DNA from: Paradesulfitobacterium ferrireducens
GTDB taxonomy: Bacteria > Bacillota > Desulfitobacteriia > Desulfitobacteriales > Desulfitobacteriaceae
Direction: 5' to 3'
NCBI RefSeq assembly: GCF_017310645.1
Contig: NZ_JAFLRH010000002.1
Coordinates: forward strand, 124,001-188,000
Length of the DNA stretch: 64,000 nt
Positions 1 to 8,530 of the stretch are shown here, piece by piece (the stretch's first letter is position 1; the number at the start of each line of letters is the position of its first letter). The position numbers and the translations under genes were made by a program. Below the pieces are notes generated by a model. The model saw nothing but the letters and a program-made list of their open reading frames with translations, made no database searches and had not been told where the DNA came from.

Positions 1-13
1 CATTGCCCAGGCG

Positions 14-2020
14 ATGACCGTTAAGCTTGATCCGGTTTTGCCCGAATACCCTAAATTCGTCCAAGGGATTCGGCGGGCACCGGACCGCGGGTTTAAGCTG
101 ACACCGGAACAGACGAAAACAGCCTTAAAGAATGCCCTGCGCTATGTGCCCGAGGAGCTGCATGCTGCCTTGGCACCGGAATTTTTAGAAGAGTTGCGCA
201 CTACCGGCCGCATTTACGCATACCGTTTTCGGCCCCAGGGGCGGATCTACGGCAAGCCGGTTGATGAATATAAGGGGAACTGTATTGAGGGCAAAGCTTT
301 TCAGGTGATGATTGACAATAACCTGGATTTTGAAGTGGCCTTGTATCCGTATGAACTTGTCACTTACGGAGAAACGGGCAGTGTCTGCCAAAACTGGCTC
401 CAGTATCGTTTGATCAAAAAGTATCTGGAGATCATGACCAATGAGCAGACGTTGGTGCTGGAATCCGGTCATCCCCTGGGCCTATTCCCGTCTAAGCCGG
501 AAGCCCCGCGCGTGATTATTACCAATGCCATCATGGTCGGGATGTTTGACAATCAGGAAGACTGGGAAACGGCGGAACAGATGGGAGTAGCCAACTACGG
601 CCAGATGACCGCCGGGGGCTGGATGTATATCGGGCCGCAGGGAATAGTGCACGGTACGTTTAACACCCTGCTCAACGCCGGACGCCTGAAGCTTGGAATT
701 CCTCAGGATGGGGATTTGAAAGGACGTCTTTTTATTTCTTCCGGATTGGGCGGCATGAGCGGTGCCCAGCCTAAGGCCATCGAAATCGCCAACGGGGTCG
801 GGATTGTGGCGGAAGTCGATGAATCCCGCATCAAGACCAGGCATGACCAGGGCTGGGTCAAAGCGGTCTCGTCCGATTTAAGCGAGGTTTTCCGGATGGC
901 TAGGGAATATATGGACAGGAAAGAGGCCATGTCCATTGCTTACCATGGTAATGTGGTTGATCTCTTGGAATATGCGGTCAAGAACAAGATCCATATTGAT
1001 TTGCTCTCCGATCAGACCTCTTGCCATGCGGCTTATGAAGGCGGGTACTGCCCGCAGGGGGTAAGCTTTGAAGAGCGCACCCGGCTTTTGGCCCGGGACC
1101 GCCAGAAGTATCGCGAGCTGGTCGATCAAAGCCTGAAGCGCCATTTTGAGCTGATAAAAATTCTGGTTGAGCGCGGCACCTATTTCTTTGACTATGGCAA
1201 CTCTTTCATGAAGGCGATTTTTGATGCCGGAGTCAAGGAAATATCCAAAAACGGGGTGGATGAAAAAGACGGCTTTATCTTCCCGTCCTATGTCGAAGAC
1301 ATTATGGGACCGGAGCTGTTCGACTACGGATACGGCCCCTTCCGCTGGGTCTGCTTAAGCGGCAAGTATGATGATCTGCTCAAGACGGACCAAGCGGCCA
1401 TGGCCTGTATCGATCCCAACCGCCGGGGCCAGGACCGGGACAACTATGTCTGGATTCAGGATGCGGATAAAAATAAGCTGGTGGTCGGCACCCAGGCGCG
1501 TATTCTGTATCAGGATGCTGAGGGCCGGGTGAAGATTGCCCTTAAATTTAATGAAATGGTGCGCAGCGGTGAAATCGGGCCGGTGATGCTGGGCCGCGAC
1601 CATCACGATGTGAGTGGTACGGACTCTCCTTTCCGTGAAACCGCCAACATCAAAGACGGAAGCAATGTCATGGCTGACATGGCCATCCAGTCCTTCGCCG
1701 GGGATGCGGCCAGGGGTATGAGTTTGGTGGCCTTGCATAACGGCGGCGGGGTCGGTATCGGGAAAGCGATCAACGGCGGTTTCGGTTTGGTGCTCGACGG
1801 CAGCGAACGGGTGGACAATATTATAAAATCAGCTTTACTTTGGGATGTGATGGGCGGAGTTGCCCGCCGTTCCTGGGCTCGCAATCAGCATTCGATCGAA
1901 ACCAGCATGGAATTTAACGAGCGTTACCAAGGTAAAGGGCATATTACCCTGCCTTATATTCCGCAGGAAGAGCTGGTAGAGAGATTGGTTGCGGATATGT
2001 TTAAGAAGATGGGATGGTGA
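14..2020 (+). CDS. hutU: urocanate hydratase (urocanase), long form
   Basis: Converts urocanate to 4-imidazolone-5-propionate with bound NAD+, the second step of histidine breakdown in the cytoplasm. The 668-residue product matches the long urocanase type (about 670 residues) of clostridia and animals, with the conserved C-terminal block PFRWVCLSGKYDDL and the SGTDSPFRET region. The frame is open to the left window edge (I-A-Q-A before the ATG), so the true start probably lies a few codons outside the window. The stop is 4 bases before the formimidoyltransferase gene, indicating one operon. Because an MttB/HutH operon lies nearby, a thiourocanate hydratase (urocanase homologue of ergothioneine breakdown) is an alternative that sequence inspection alone cannot exclude. 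Confidence 0.93.
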   Translation: MTVKLDPVLPEYPKFVQGIRRAPDRGFKLTPEQTKTALKNALRYVPEELHAALAPEFLEELRTTGRIYAYRFRPQGRIYGKPVDEYKGNCIEGKAFQVMIDNNLDFEVALYPYELVTYGETGSVCQNWLQYRLIKKYLEIMTNEQTLVLESGHPLGLFPSKPEAPRVIITNAIMVGMFDNQEDWETAEQMGVANYGQMTAGGWMYIGPQGIVHGTFNTLLNAGRLKLGIPQDGDLKGRLFISSGLGGMSGAQPKAIEIANGVGIVAEVDESRIKTRHDQGWVKAVSSDLSEVFRMAREYMDRKEAMSIAYHGNVVDLLEYAVKNKIHIDLLSDQTSCHAAYEGGYCPQGVSFEERTRLLARDRQKYRELVDQSLKRHFELIKILVERGTYFFDYGNSFMKAIFDAGVKEISKNGVDEKDGFIFPSYVEDIMGPELFDYGYGPFRWVCLSGKYDDLLKTDQAAMACIDPNRRGQDRDNYVWIQDADKNKLVVGTQARILYQDAEGRVKIALKFNEMVRSGEIGPVMLGRDHHDVSGTDSPFRETANIKDGSNVMADMAIQSFAGDAARGMSLVALHNGGGVGIGKAINGGFGLVLDGSERVDNIIKSALLWDVMGGVARRSWARNQHSIETSMEFNERYQGKGHITLPYIPQEELVERLVADMFKKMGW

Positions 2021-2024
2021 TTGA

Positions 2025-2924
2025 ATGGCTAAAGTAGTGGAGTGTATTCCTAATATCAGTGAGGGCCGGCGGCTGGATGTGGTGGAGGAGATCGTCGGGG
2101 AAGTGCGGAAAGTCCCGGGGGTTACTTTGCTGGATTATTCGAGCAATGCGGATCACAACCGGACGGTGATTACCTTTATCGGGGAGCCGGAGGGGGTCTT
2201 GGAAGCGGCCTGGCGCTTGATCGTGAAGGCTGCGGACAAGATTGATCTGGAGCAGCATCAGGGTGAGCACCCGCGCATGGGGGCGACGGATGTCTGCCCC
2301 TTTGTCCCGGTGCGGGAAGTGACCATGGAAGAGTGTGCGGAGTTGGCACGCAAGCTGGGTGAACGGGTGGGGGAAGAACTCAAGATCCCGGTTTATCTTT
2401 ACGAGCGGGCAGCCACCCGGCCGGAACGGCGCAATCTGGCCGAAGTGCGCCGGGGACAGTACGAAGGGATTAAAGAAAGTATTAAGACCCCGGAACGGAA
2501 ACCGGATTATGGTCCGAGCATCATGGGGAAAGCCGGGGCCATTGCCATTGGAGCCCGCCCGCCTTTGGTGGCGTTTAACGTGAATCTGGGAACAACGAAC
2601 ATGGAGATTGCCAAGGCAATTGCCAAAGGGATTCGCGGCAGTTCCGGCGGTTTCGTCAATATTAAGGCGCTGGGTGTAGAACTGGCTGAGCAGGGCATGG
2701 TTCAGATTTCCATGAACATGGTGGATACCCAGGCAACTCCCCTGTACCGGGCGATGGAGTATATTAAGGCTGAAGCGGCCCATTACGGAGTGCCGGTGGT
2801 GGGGAGCGAAATCGTCGGGCTGCTCCCGCTCGACAGTATGCTGGATGTGGCTTCATATTACTTGAAGCTCGGGAAAGATTTTTCCTATGATCAGATCCTG
2901 GAGAAGAGGGTATTTGGGTTTTAA
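2025..2924 (+). CDS. ftcD: glutamate formimidoyltransferase
   Basis: Transfers the formimino group of N-formiminoglutamate to tetrahydrofolate, giving glutamate and 5-formimino-THF, the last step of this histidine branch. The 299 residues cover only the formiminotransferase domain; the cyclodeaminase half of the animal enzyme is absent and no separate fchA gene is seen nearby. N-terminal ECIPNISEGR and GEHPRMGATDVCPFVPV are family signatures; His82 in the latter corresponds to the catalytic His82 of the mammalian enzyme. It starts 4 bases after hutU and is presumably co-transcribed with it. Confidence 0.93.
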   Translation: MAKVVECIPNISEGRRLDVVEEIVGEVRKVPGVTLLDYSSNADHNRTVITFIGEPEGVLEAAWRLIVKAADKIDLEQHQGEHPRMGATDVCPFVPVREVTMEECAELARKLGERVGEELKIPVYLYERAATRPERRNLAEVRRGQYEGIKESIKTPERKPDYGPSIMGKAGAIAIGARPPLVAFNVNLGTTNMEIAKAIAKGIRGSSGGFVNIKALGVELAEQGMVQISMNMVDTQATPLYRAMEYIKAEAAHYGVPVVGSEIVGLLPLDSMLDVASYYLKLGKDFSYDQILEKRVFGF

Positions 2925-2939
2925 GCAAATCAGATCGGC

Positions 2940-3115
2940 GGCCTGCAGAATCGTTCACCATGACGCCGGAGCTACTCGTTTGTCAGCTTCGCTAACGCAT
3001 CCGAAACCTCTGGGTATTACTGCATGTGAACCGTCGGTGCGTTTAACGCTACGCTGACTTCACTCGCTTAACGCTCCTCTGTCAAAATGTTTCACTATTT
3101 CTGCAGTCCGCAGAT
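2940..3115. other. hutI upstream spacer with imperfect inverted repeat
   Basis: This spacer between ftcD and hutI has no convincing coding frame. The arms GTCAGC..CGCTAACGC near 2979 and GCGTT..CGCTACGCTGAC near 3040 are imperfectly complementary, so the transcript could fold. No T-run follows the structure, so it is not a standard terminator. Its role is unknown. Confidence 0.3.
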
Positions 3116-3130
3116 TATGGGGGTAGATTT

Positions 3131-4405
3131 ATGCCTTATGCGGATTTATTTATACATTCGGCAAGTTATTTGGCGACGGTGAGGGGGCATTCTGGAGCTC
3201 CGGCCCGTGGGACTGAGATGGCTGAGGTCGGGATGATCGAAGACGGAGCCCTGGCGATTGTGGGCGATAAGATTGCGGCCGTGGGGACAACCGCTGAGCT
3301 GGAACAGGCCGGATGGGTGGGGCCCGGGACGGTTCGTCTGAACGCGTCGGGGAAGCTGGTCGCCCCCGGATTTGTCGACCCCCACACCCATGTGCTCTAC
3401 GGCGGCTCCCGGGAAAATGAGCTCCCTTTGAAACTGGCGGGAGTGCCTTATTTGGAAATTCTCAAGCAGGGCGGCGGCATCCTTTCCACCGTAAGAGCCA
3501 CGGCAGCTGCCGATGATGAAGCACTCAAAGAGCAGACGAAAAAACGGCTGCAGACCATGCTTAGCTTAGGTACGACCACCGCCGAAGTCAAGAGCGGATA
3601 CGGTTTAACTCCGGACCAAGAACTCAGGGCTTTAAGGCTGATTGCGGAACTGAATGAGGAATCAGTCCTTGACTTAGTCCCGACTTTTATGGGGGCGCAC
3701 GCGGTCCCCTCCGGCATGAGCGAAGAAGATTTTACCGAACTGGTGATCAGGCAAATGCTGCCCCAGGTCGCAGAACAGGGAATCGCTGAGTTTTGTGACG
3801 TGTTCTGCGAGCCGGGAGTGTTCAGCTTGGAGACAAGCGAGCGGATTCTGACCCGGGCCAAGGAACTAGGACTTAAGCCCAAAATCCATGCCGATGAGCT
3901 GGAAGCGGCCGGAGGGGCCGAACTGGCGGCCAGGCTAAGGGCTGTCAGCGCAGACCACCTGCTGCAGGCTTCCGACAGGGGGATCGAGGAAATGGCTGAA
4001 GCCGGAGTGATTGCCGTTCTGCTGCCAGCCACTTCTTTTAACTTGGCCAAAAATACCTATGCCCGAGCTCGGGAGATGGTCGCTGCCGGAGTGCCGGTCG
4101 CTTTAGCTACGGATTCAAACCCCGGTTCATCTCCGACGGAATCCATGCCTTTGGTGCTGACCCTGGGCTGCCTCTACTTGAAGCTGTCTCCGGCTGAGGC
4201 CTTGACCGCAGCGACCATTAATGCGGCCCATGCCCTGGGGCGGGCTGAGCGGATCGGAAGCCTGGAAGCCGGGAAGCAGGCGGATATCCTCATGCTCGAC
4301 GCTCCAAATTTGAACTATCTGCCCTACCATTTCGGCAATAATCCTGTGGCCACTGTGGTGAAGAAGGGGAAAGTGGTGTATTCGGCAGAATACAGGAGTC
4401 AGTAG
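3131..4405 (+). CDS. hutI: imidazolonepropionase
   Basis: Hydrolyses 4-imidazolone-5-propionate to N-formimino-glutamate, the third histidine-degradation step; a metal-dependent amidohydrolase. The 424-residue product has the DPHTHVLYGG metal-binding motif (His85, His87), IHADEL and SADHLLQ near the middle, and the LATDSNPGSSP block carrying the catalytic Asp. The ATG at 3131 has a GGGGG ribosome-binding site 8 bases upstream. It follows ftcD after a 206-base spacer, completing the set that turns urocanate into glutamate. Confidence 0.94.
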   Translation: MPYADLFIHSASYLATVRGHSGAPARGTEMAEVGMIEDGALAIVGDKIAAVGTTAELEQAGWVGPGTVRLNASGKLVAPGFVDPHTHVLYGGSRENELPLKLAGVPYLEILKQGGGILSTVRATAAADDEALKEQTKKRLQTMLSLGTTTAEVKSGYGLTPDQELRALRLIAELNEESVLDLVPTFMGAHAVPSGMSEEDFTELVIRQMLPQVAEQGIAEFCDVFCEPGVFSLETSERILTRAKELGLKPKIHADELEAAGGAELAARLRAVSADHLLQASDRGIEEMAEAGVIAVLLPATSFNLAKNTYARAREMVAAGVPVALATDSNPGSSPTESMPLVLTLGCLYLKLSPAEALTAATINAAHALGRAERIGSLEAGKQADILMLDAPNLNYLPYHFGNNPVATVVKKGKVVYSAEYRSQ

Positions 4406-4416
4406 TCAGACTCCCA

Positions 4417-4431
4417 TGCCGCTATGCGGCA
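4417..4431. repeat. short hairpin after hutI
   Basis: TGCCGC-tat-GCGGCA forms a six-base-pair hairpin 12 bases after the hutI stop. There is no T-run, so termination here is not convincing. Confidence 0.3.
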
Positions 4432-4461
4432 CCACTGATAGATGAAAATAGCCAAGGTGCA

Positions 4462-4665
4462 TTACCCGCATCCTTCGCCGCGAAGAGATTCTCTGGTGTT
4501 GTGCGGCTTCGGCGATTATCATCCTCGGGCGGTGAGTATTCTCTGTGGAATCGCCCTCGGCATGAATCTCCACCGGAGATTCATGTCACCGGAGATAATC
4601 GTACCACGCGCCGGATGCTCGAACAGCGTGAAGCTGTTCGCCGAAGGATGAGAAAATCTCTTTGG
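4462..4665. other. non-coding element rich in nested inverted repeats
   Basis: Several perfect inverted repeats pack into about 200 bases: CATGAATCTCC/GGAGATTCATG with a 3-base loop (4561-4585), an outer pair CGATTATC/GATAATCG (4513-4520 with 4594-4601), and GAACAGC/GCTGTTC (4621-4639). CATCCTTCG near the left edge is complementary to CGAAGGATG near the right edge. The short open frames here (63-69 codons) look unlike proteins. It could be a REP/MITE-like palindromic element or a structured RNA; the sequence does not decide between these. Confidence 0.45.
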
Positions 4666-4748
4666 TTTATTCCTTCAGCTTTTTACTTCTAAGAATCTTT
4701 GGAGGCCGCTCGCAGTCAAACAAAACATATTCTTCTATTAAAGATGTA

Positions 4749-4775
4749 GGCGAATAGTTAAGTGAACTATTCGCC
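4749..4775. repeat. perfect 11-bp inverted repeat
   Basis: GGCGAATAGTT and AACTATTCGCC are separated by 5 bases. Without a T-run it is more likely an operator or part of the adjacent structured element than a terminator. Confidence 0.4.
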
Positions 4776-4931
4776 GGAAAAGACTGACCCAAAGAATACT
4801 CAAAGACTGAGCTGGAAATTCGAAGCGAATAATGGACTTTTCAGGGGATACTAGTTAGGCCGGTTTAAGTTAAAGGTTAAGTTAAGCTCATATAGGCACC
4901 TTAAAAGATTTATATTTAAGAAGAAGTAACG

Positions 4932-4968
4932 AAAGTACGGATTGCCGGAGTGGGGTCCGTGCTTTTTT
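4932..4968 (+). terminator. probable rho-independent terminator
   Basis: Stem AAAGTACGGA/TCCGTGCTTT (one G-T pair) with a 14-base loop runs directly into six T residues. It likely ends transcripts coming from the hutU-ftcD-hutI side before the regulator gene. Confidence 0.65.
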
Positions 4969-5228
4969 ATTACTTATGATCACCTCTTAATGTGTAAATA
5001 AAAGATATAATCGGGCAATCCTCGCCGGAAATTTTGCTTTATTTATGGGACCGACCGCAAAATATTTTGCGATTCTAGTCAAAAGTTGCAGGAACTTACC
5101 CCTAAAAACTCGAATTTATATGCATATAGACTTATTCTAGATTTTTAGATTCTAATCTAAACATTTTTCGGGCTTTAATTTTAATTATTGTTTTCACGTT
5201 GTTCATTCAACTGAAAGGACCATGAAAA
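4969..5228. other. upstream region of the RocR-like regulator
   Basis: A/T-rich leader with no gene. TTCATTCAACTGAAAGGA immediately precedes the regulator start and supplies its ribosome-binding site (AAAGGA). The TTCAACTGAA string also occurs upstream of the UbiD gene near 17054. No confident promoter could be assigned. Confidence 0.3.
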
Positions 5229-6980
5229 ATGAAATTCAGACGCAGTATTGCTCCGAAATATACTCAGAAGCGAGCTGTTCTTACCTTCGACCGTTTTCTC
5301 CATTTAAAGGCTGGTTCGGGTGCGGCCAAACGCTACCTTGAAGACATAGATAGTCAGCCCAAAGTGTTGGGAATTCCAGTGTCCACGATCCCGGCCTATA
5401 CGGACCCGAAAATTATTGCCTGGAAAGGGCAGCTTCTTATTCTCCATGCTCATCCACTTCCGGCTGATCAAGGCGGATACAGGGTAAGTATCCGGCCTGT
5501 GAGCGAGGAGGAAACCTTGCGTAAAAAGGTCAAGATTTACGAAACCATTCTCAACTCGATTCACGAAGGAGTACTGGTGACTGATCCAGCCGGATATGTC
5601 GCCTTCTATAATCAGGAGCTGGCGAGTTTGGAAGGCCTGGACCCGGAATATGCCGTCGGTAAACACATTACTGAGCTTTACCGGGAATCGCCGGAAACCA
5701 GTGAGCATTTACGGGTTTCCCAGACAGCCGAGCCGATTGCGGAAAATTATCAAAGGTATTTTACCAGTACCGGGCAAGAGGTGCACTCCGTAGCGACGAC
5801 CGTGCCGATTTTGGATGGGGACGAGCTGCTGGGGGTTTATTCCGTGTGCCGGGATTTTACCCATATGAAAGAAATTCTGACGCGCACGCTTAAACTTCAA
5901 GACCCTCAGGCAGAAGAGAAAGACTTGAAGCTGCTGGCCCAAGAGCAGGCAGTCACTAAGAAAAGAGCGGGAAGCAGCCGTTCCGGACAAGGAGCCTATT
6001 ATACCTTTGGTGATATTATCGGGAAAAGCAAAGCGATTCAGAATGTGATTGAAGCGGCCAAGCGGGCAATGGCCAGCTCGGCCAACATTTTGATTTACGG
6101 GGAAACAGGAACCGGGAAAGAATTGCTGGTACAGAGCATCCATAACGGCAGCCCCCGCAGTTCACAGCCCTTTGTCGCTTTAAACTGTGCCGCCATTCCG
6201 GAAAATTTGCTGGAAACCATGCTTTTTGGAGCGGTAAAAGGTGCGTATACGGGAGCGGTGCCGACCACCGGTCTTTTTGAGTACGTGGGCGAAGGCACAC
6301 TTTATCTGGATGAGATTAACTCCATGAGCATCGGACTTCAGGCCAAGCTTTTGCGCGCTCTCCAAGAAAGAAGCTTTCGCAAGGTCGGCAGTGTGACGGA
6401 AATTCCTCTGCGCTGCCGCATCATCAGCTCGATCAATGTCGACCCGCTTACTTGTTTGCAGGAGCAGATGCTAAGAGAAGATTTGTTTTACCGGTTGTCC
6501 GTAATCTCAATTTACTTGCCGCCTTTGCGCGAACGCAAGCAGGATATTTTGATGCTTGCGGAATATTTTCTGAAAAAGCATGCTGAGGATTACGGAGTCA
6601 AGAAGCTGGATCCGGAACTGATTCAGGCTTTCCAAGAATACCGGTGGTCCGGCAATATCAGGGAGCTGGAAAACGCGGTCGAAAGTATGGTTTGCATGTC
6701 CGGTGATGATAAAGTGCTAACCCGGGAGCATCTTCCAATGTATTTGCGTCAAAATCTGGAGTTAGCTCTGGGCCAGAAGAAGGGTAATGAAGAAGGCAGC
6801 CTTCAGCTAAACGACTCTTTAATGGGTACGGAGACCGCTTTGATTACGGAAGCTCTTAAAAAGTATAAAGGCAATGTGAGCAAGGCTGCCAAAGAACTGG
6901 GTATTTTGCGTCAAAGTCTTCAGTACCGGATTAAGAAGCTGGGGCTGGAAGCAGAAAAGTTCAGAAGTTCGACGAATTAA
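5229..6980 (+). CDS. sigma-54-dependent activator, PAS-AAA+-Fis (RocR-like)
   Basis: Enhancer-binding protein that would activate RNA polymerase carrying sigma-54. Order: about 100 N-terminal residues of unclear fold, a PAS sensor (about 103-215, ILNSIHEGVLVTDPAGYVAFYN), an AAA+ domain from about 259 with Walker A GETGTGKE near 291, the sigma-54 contact loop GAYTGA (338-343, a variant of GAFTGA) and Walker B LYLDEIN, then a Fis-type helix-turn-helix at about 536-575. No receiver domain, so a small ligand is probably sensed by PAS. The -24/-12 promoter at 8357 about 1.4 kb downstream is its likely target. ATG has AAAGGA 8 bases upstream. Confidence 0.92.
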   Translation: MKFRRSIAPKYTQKRAVLTFDRFLHLKAGSGAAKRYLEDIDSQPKVLGIPVSTIPAYTDPKIIAWKGQLLILHAHPLPADQGGYRVSIRPVSEEETLRKKVKIYETILNSIHEGVLVTDPAGYVAFYNQELASLEGLDPEYAVGKHITELYRESPETSEHLRVSQTAEPIAENYQRYFTSTGQEVHSVATTVPILDGDELLGVYSVCRDFTHMKEILTRTLKLQDPQAEEKDLKLLAQEQAVTKKRAGSSRSGQGAYYTFGDIIGKSKAIQNVIEAAKRAMASSANILIYGETGTGKELLVQSIHNGSPRSSQPFVALNCAAIPENLLETMLFGAVKGAYTGAVPTTGLFEYVGEGTLYLDEINSMSIGLQAKLLRALQERSFRKVGSVTEIPLRCRIISSINVDPLTCLQEQMLREDLFYRLSVISIYLPPLRERKQDILMLAEYFLKKHAEDYGVKKLDPELIQAFQEYRWSGNIRELENAVESMVCMSGDDKVLTREHLPMYLRQNLELALGQKKGNEEGSLQLNDSLMGTETALITEALKKYKGNVSKAAKELGILRQSLQYRIKKLGLEAEKFRSSTN

Positions 6981-7049
6981 AGAAAATTATAATACCGGTG
7001 TTAGTTTTTGTGATAGTAGGTTGTTACTTTTCTGTGAATTTGTCTTTCA

Positions 7050-7079
7050 TAGCACTGCAGTTGGGAAAGTGTTATACTA
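7050..7079 (+). promoter_or_regulatory. possible extended -10 promoter for rarD
   Basis: TGTTATACT contains an extended -10 (TGn) plus TATACT at 7073-7078, about 95 bases before the permease gene. No good -35 is present. The terminator-like hairpin starts only 3 bases later, so the assignment is tentative. Confidence 0.3.
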
Positions 7080-7080
7080 A

Positions 7081-7120
7081 ATGGTGGTCGTAAGTTTAAC
7101 GTGCGGCCATCATATTTTTT
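7081..7120 (+). terminator. probable terminator after the sigma-54 regulator
   Basis: ATGGTGGTCG pairs with CGGCCATCAT over 10 bp (two G-T pairs), followed by ATTTTTTT. It separates the regulator from the permease gene. Confidence 0.6.
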
Positions 7121-7172
7121 TAGGTCAAAAAGTGATCAGACCGTTTAAAATCTATCAGGAGAGAAATGTAAG

Positions 7173-8114
7173 ATGAAGAGCCAAGAGACACAGATGCAAG
7201 CAAAAAAACAGCTGGCTTCCGGAGTGGGGTATGGAATACTGGCTTACGGGTCGTGGGGACTGCTCCCGGTCTACTGGAAGACCTTAAAGGCGGTGCCGTC
7301 CCTAGAATTATTGGCCCACAGGATCGTGTGGTCATTCGTATTTGTAAGCGCCGTATTATTGGTTTTAGGGCGCTGGCATATGATAAGGGAGGTTTTGGCG
7401 GTTAAACGCAACCGCTGGGGCGTGCTGCTCGCCTCTCTGTTTGTGAGCCTGAATTGGTTTACCTATATTTGGTCCGTAAACAGCGGCCATGTGGTAGAGG
7501 CGAGCCTGGGCTATTACATTACCCCCTTTTTTATGGTGCTTTTGGGGTTGGTGGTGCTGAGAGAACGTTTGGATCTTTGGCAAAGCGTCTCCTTGTTGAT
7601 TGCACTCGCAGGGGTGACGGTGATCACCTTTGAATACGGGCAGGTTCCCTGGGTGGCCTTGGCTTTGGCCGTGACCTTTGCCCTCTACGGCCTGGTCAAA
7701 AAGCTGATGAATCTGGATTCTCTCACGGGGCTTGCCCTTGAAACGGTATGCGTTCTGCCTTTGGCCTTGGGATATTTGCTGATTAAAGAAATGGACGGCA
7801 GCGCAGTTTTCGGGCATCTTCCCTGGCTGACGACCGTGCTGCTCCTGGCATCGGGCGCCATCACCGCCATGCCTTTGTTCTGGTTTGCCAATGGAACCAA
7901 GCGCATTCCGCTGTCAACGATGGGCTTTATCCAGTATCTGTCTCCCAGTCTGCAGCTGATGATGGGGGTACTGGTGTTTGGCGAGCCTTTTTCCCATATC
8001 GATCTCATCAGCTTCAGTTTAATTTGGCTGTCGCTCGCGCTGTATTCGGTTACGCGCACGGGCATTTTCCAGCGCTCAGGCGTTGAGAAAAAGTTAAGTC
8101 AATCAGCGAGGTAG
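7173..8114 (+). CDS. rarD: EamA/RarD-type drug/metabolite transporter
   Basis: Integral membrane permease of the DMT superfamily, 313 residues with about ten hydrophobic helices in two EamA halves. The opening GVGYGILAYGSWGLLPVYWK and later LNWFTYIWSVNSGHVVEASLGYYI are hallmarks of the RarD subgroup. Substrates of RarD proteins are poorly known; its position between the hut genes and the methyltransferase operon suggests uptake or efflux of a related amino acid or amine, which is inference. AGGAGA lies upstream of the ATG and a strong terminator follows. Confidence 0.88.
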   Translation: MKSQETQMQAKKQLASGVGYGILAYGSWGLLPVYWKTLKAVPSLELLAHRIVWSFVFVSAVLLVLGRWHMIREVLAVKRNRWGVLLASLFVSLNWFTYIWSVNSGHVVEASLGYYITPFFMVLLGLVVLRERLDLWQSVSLLIALAGVTVITFEYGQVPWVALALAVTFALYGLVKKLMNLDSLTGLALETVCVLPLALGYLLIKEMDGSAVFGHLPWLTTVLLLASGAITAMPLFWFANGTKRIPLSTMGFIQYLSPSLQLMMGVLVFGEPFSHIDLISFSLIWLSLALYSVTRTGIFQRSGVEKKLSQSAR

Positions 8115-8145
8115 CTTAACCGGGATTAACCTTGCTGCAAAGCCG

Positions 8146-8227
8146 TTTTTGCAGAGATGGGTGCAAAGAATTCTGCGGTGCAAAATTCTTTGCACCTCTT
8201 TTCTTTTGCATGCTTTTTGCAGAGGTG
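8146..8227 (+). promoter_or_regulatory. candidate enhancer repeats for the sigma-54 promoter
   Basis: TTTTTGCAGAGATG (8146-8159) and TTTTTGCAGAGGTG (8214-8227) are 14-base direct repeats with one mismatch. They lie 210 and 143 bases upstream of the -24 element, a usual distance for activator binding sites. They partly flank the rarD terminator, so a structural origin is possible. Confidence 0.4.
8160..8208 (+). terminator. rho-independent terminator after rarD
   Basis: Perfect 13-bp stem GGTGCAAAGAATT/AATTCTTTGCACC (8160-8172 and 8184-8196) with an 11-base loop, followed by a T-rich tract. Confidence 0.75.
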
Positions 8228-8356
8228 TTTTCTTATCTATGCGCAAACCTCCGGTTATTCCTTCAAACAGGCATGGTTCTAAGGATTTTTCCAAACCAAG
8301 CAGCGAACTTAGCAATCATTGAAAGGATAATTCTTACAAGATCGGAGCAGGATTGT

Positions 8357-8372
8357 TGGCATAATTTTTGCT
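8357..8372 (+). promoter_or_regulatory. sigma-54 (-24/-12) promoter
   Basis: TGGCATAATTTTTGCT matches the consensus TGGCAYRNNNNTTGCW at every fixed position, with GG and GC the required 12 bases apart. It lies 158 bases before the methyltransferase start and points at the operon 8531-16794. A sigma-54 activator gene is encoded just upstream. Confidence 0.8.
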
Positions 8373-8530
8373 TAATTCTTAAGTTAGTGCTCTTGACGTC
8401 CGTTTTGTGGAAGGAAGGGAAGGCAGGAGCAGAGCTTGTGCATGCAAAATGCGGCAAAGGTGTCGCCGCAGAATGGAACGATTGGAACGAGATCAGGGAC
8501 AAAACAGTAAACTGCGCTAAGGAGGAATTG

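Noticed and set aside
2001-2783. 260-codon minus-strand open frame opposite the formimidoyltransferase gene
   Set aside because: Lies opposite a certain gene, is rich in His, Pro, Arg and Gln, has no ribosome site and matches no family; a by-product of GC-biased codons.
3448-4050. 200-codon minus-strand frame opposite hutI
   Set aside because: Same reasoning: antisense shadow with biased composition.
4442-4692. Two overlapping short open frames after hutI
   Set aside because: They run through inverted repeats, have no ribosome site and unlikely composition; treated as non-coding.
8132-8530. N-terminal extension of the first MttB-like protein by 133 residues
   Set aside because: It would span the rarD terminator and the sigma-54 promoter; ATG 8531 has the ribosome site and matches the family start.
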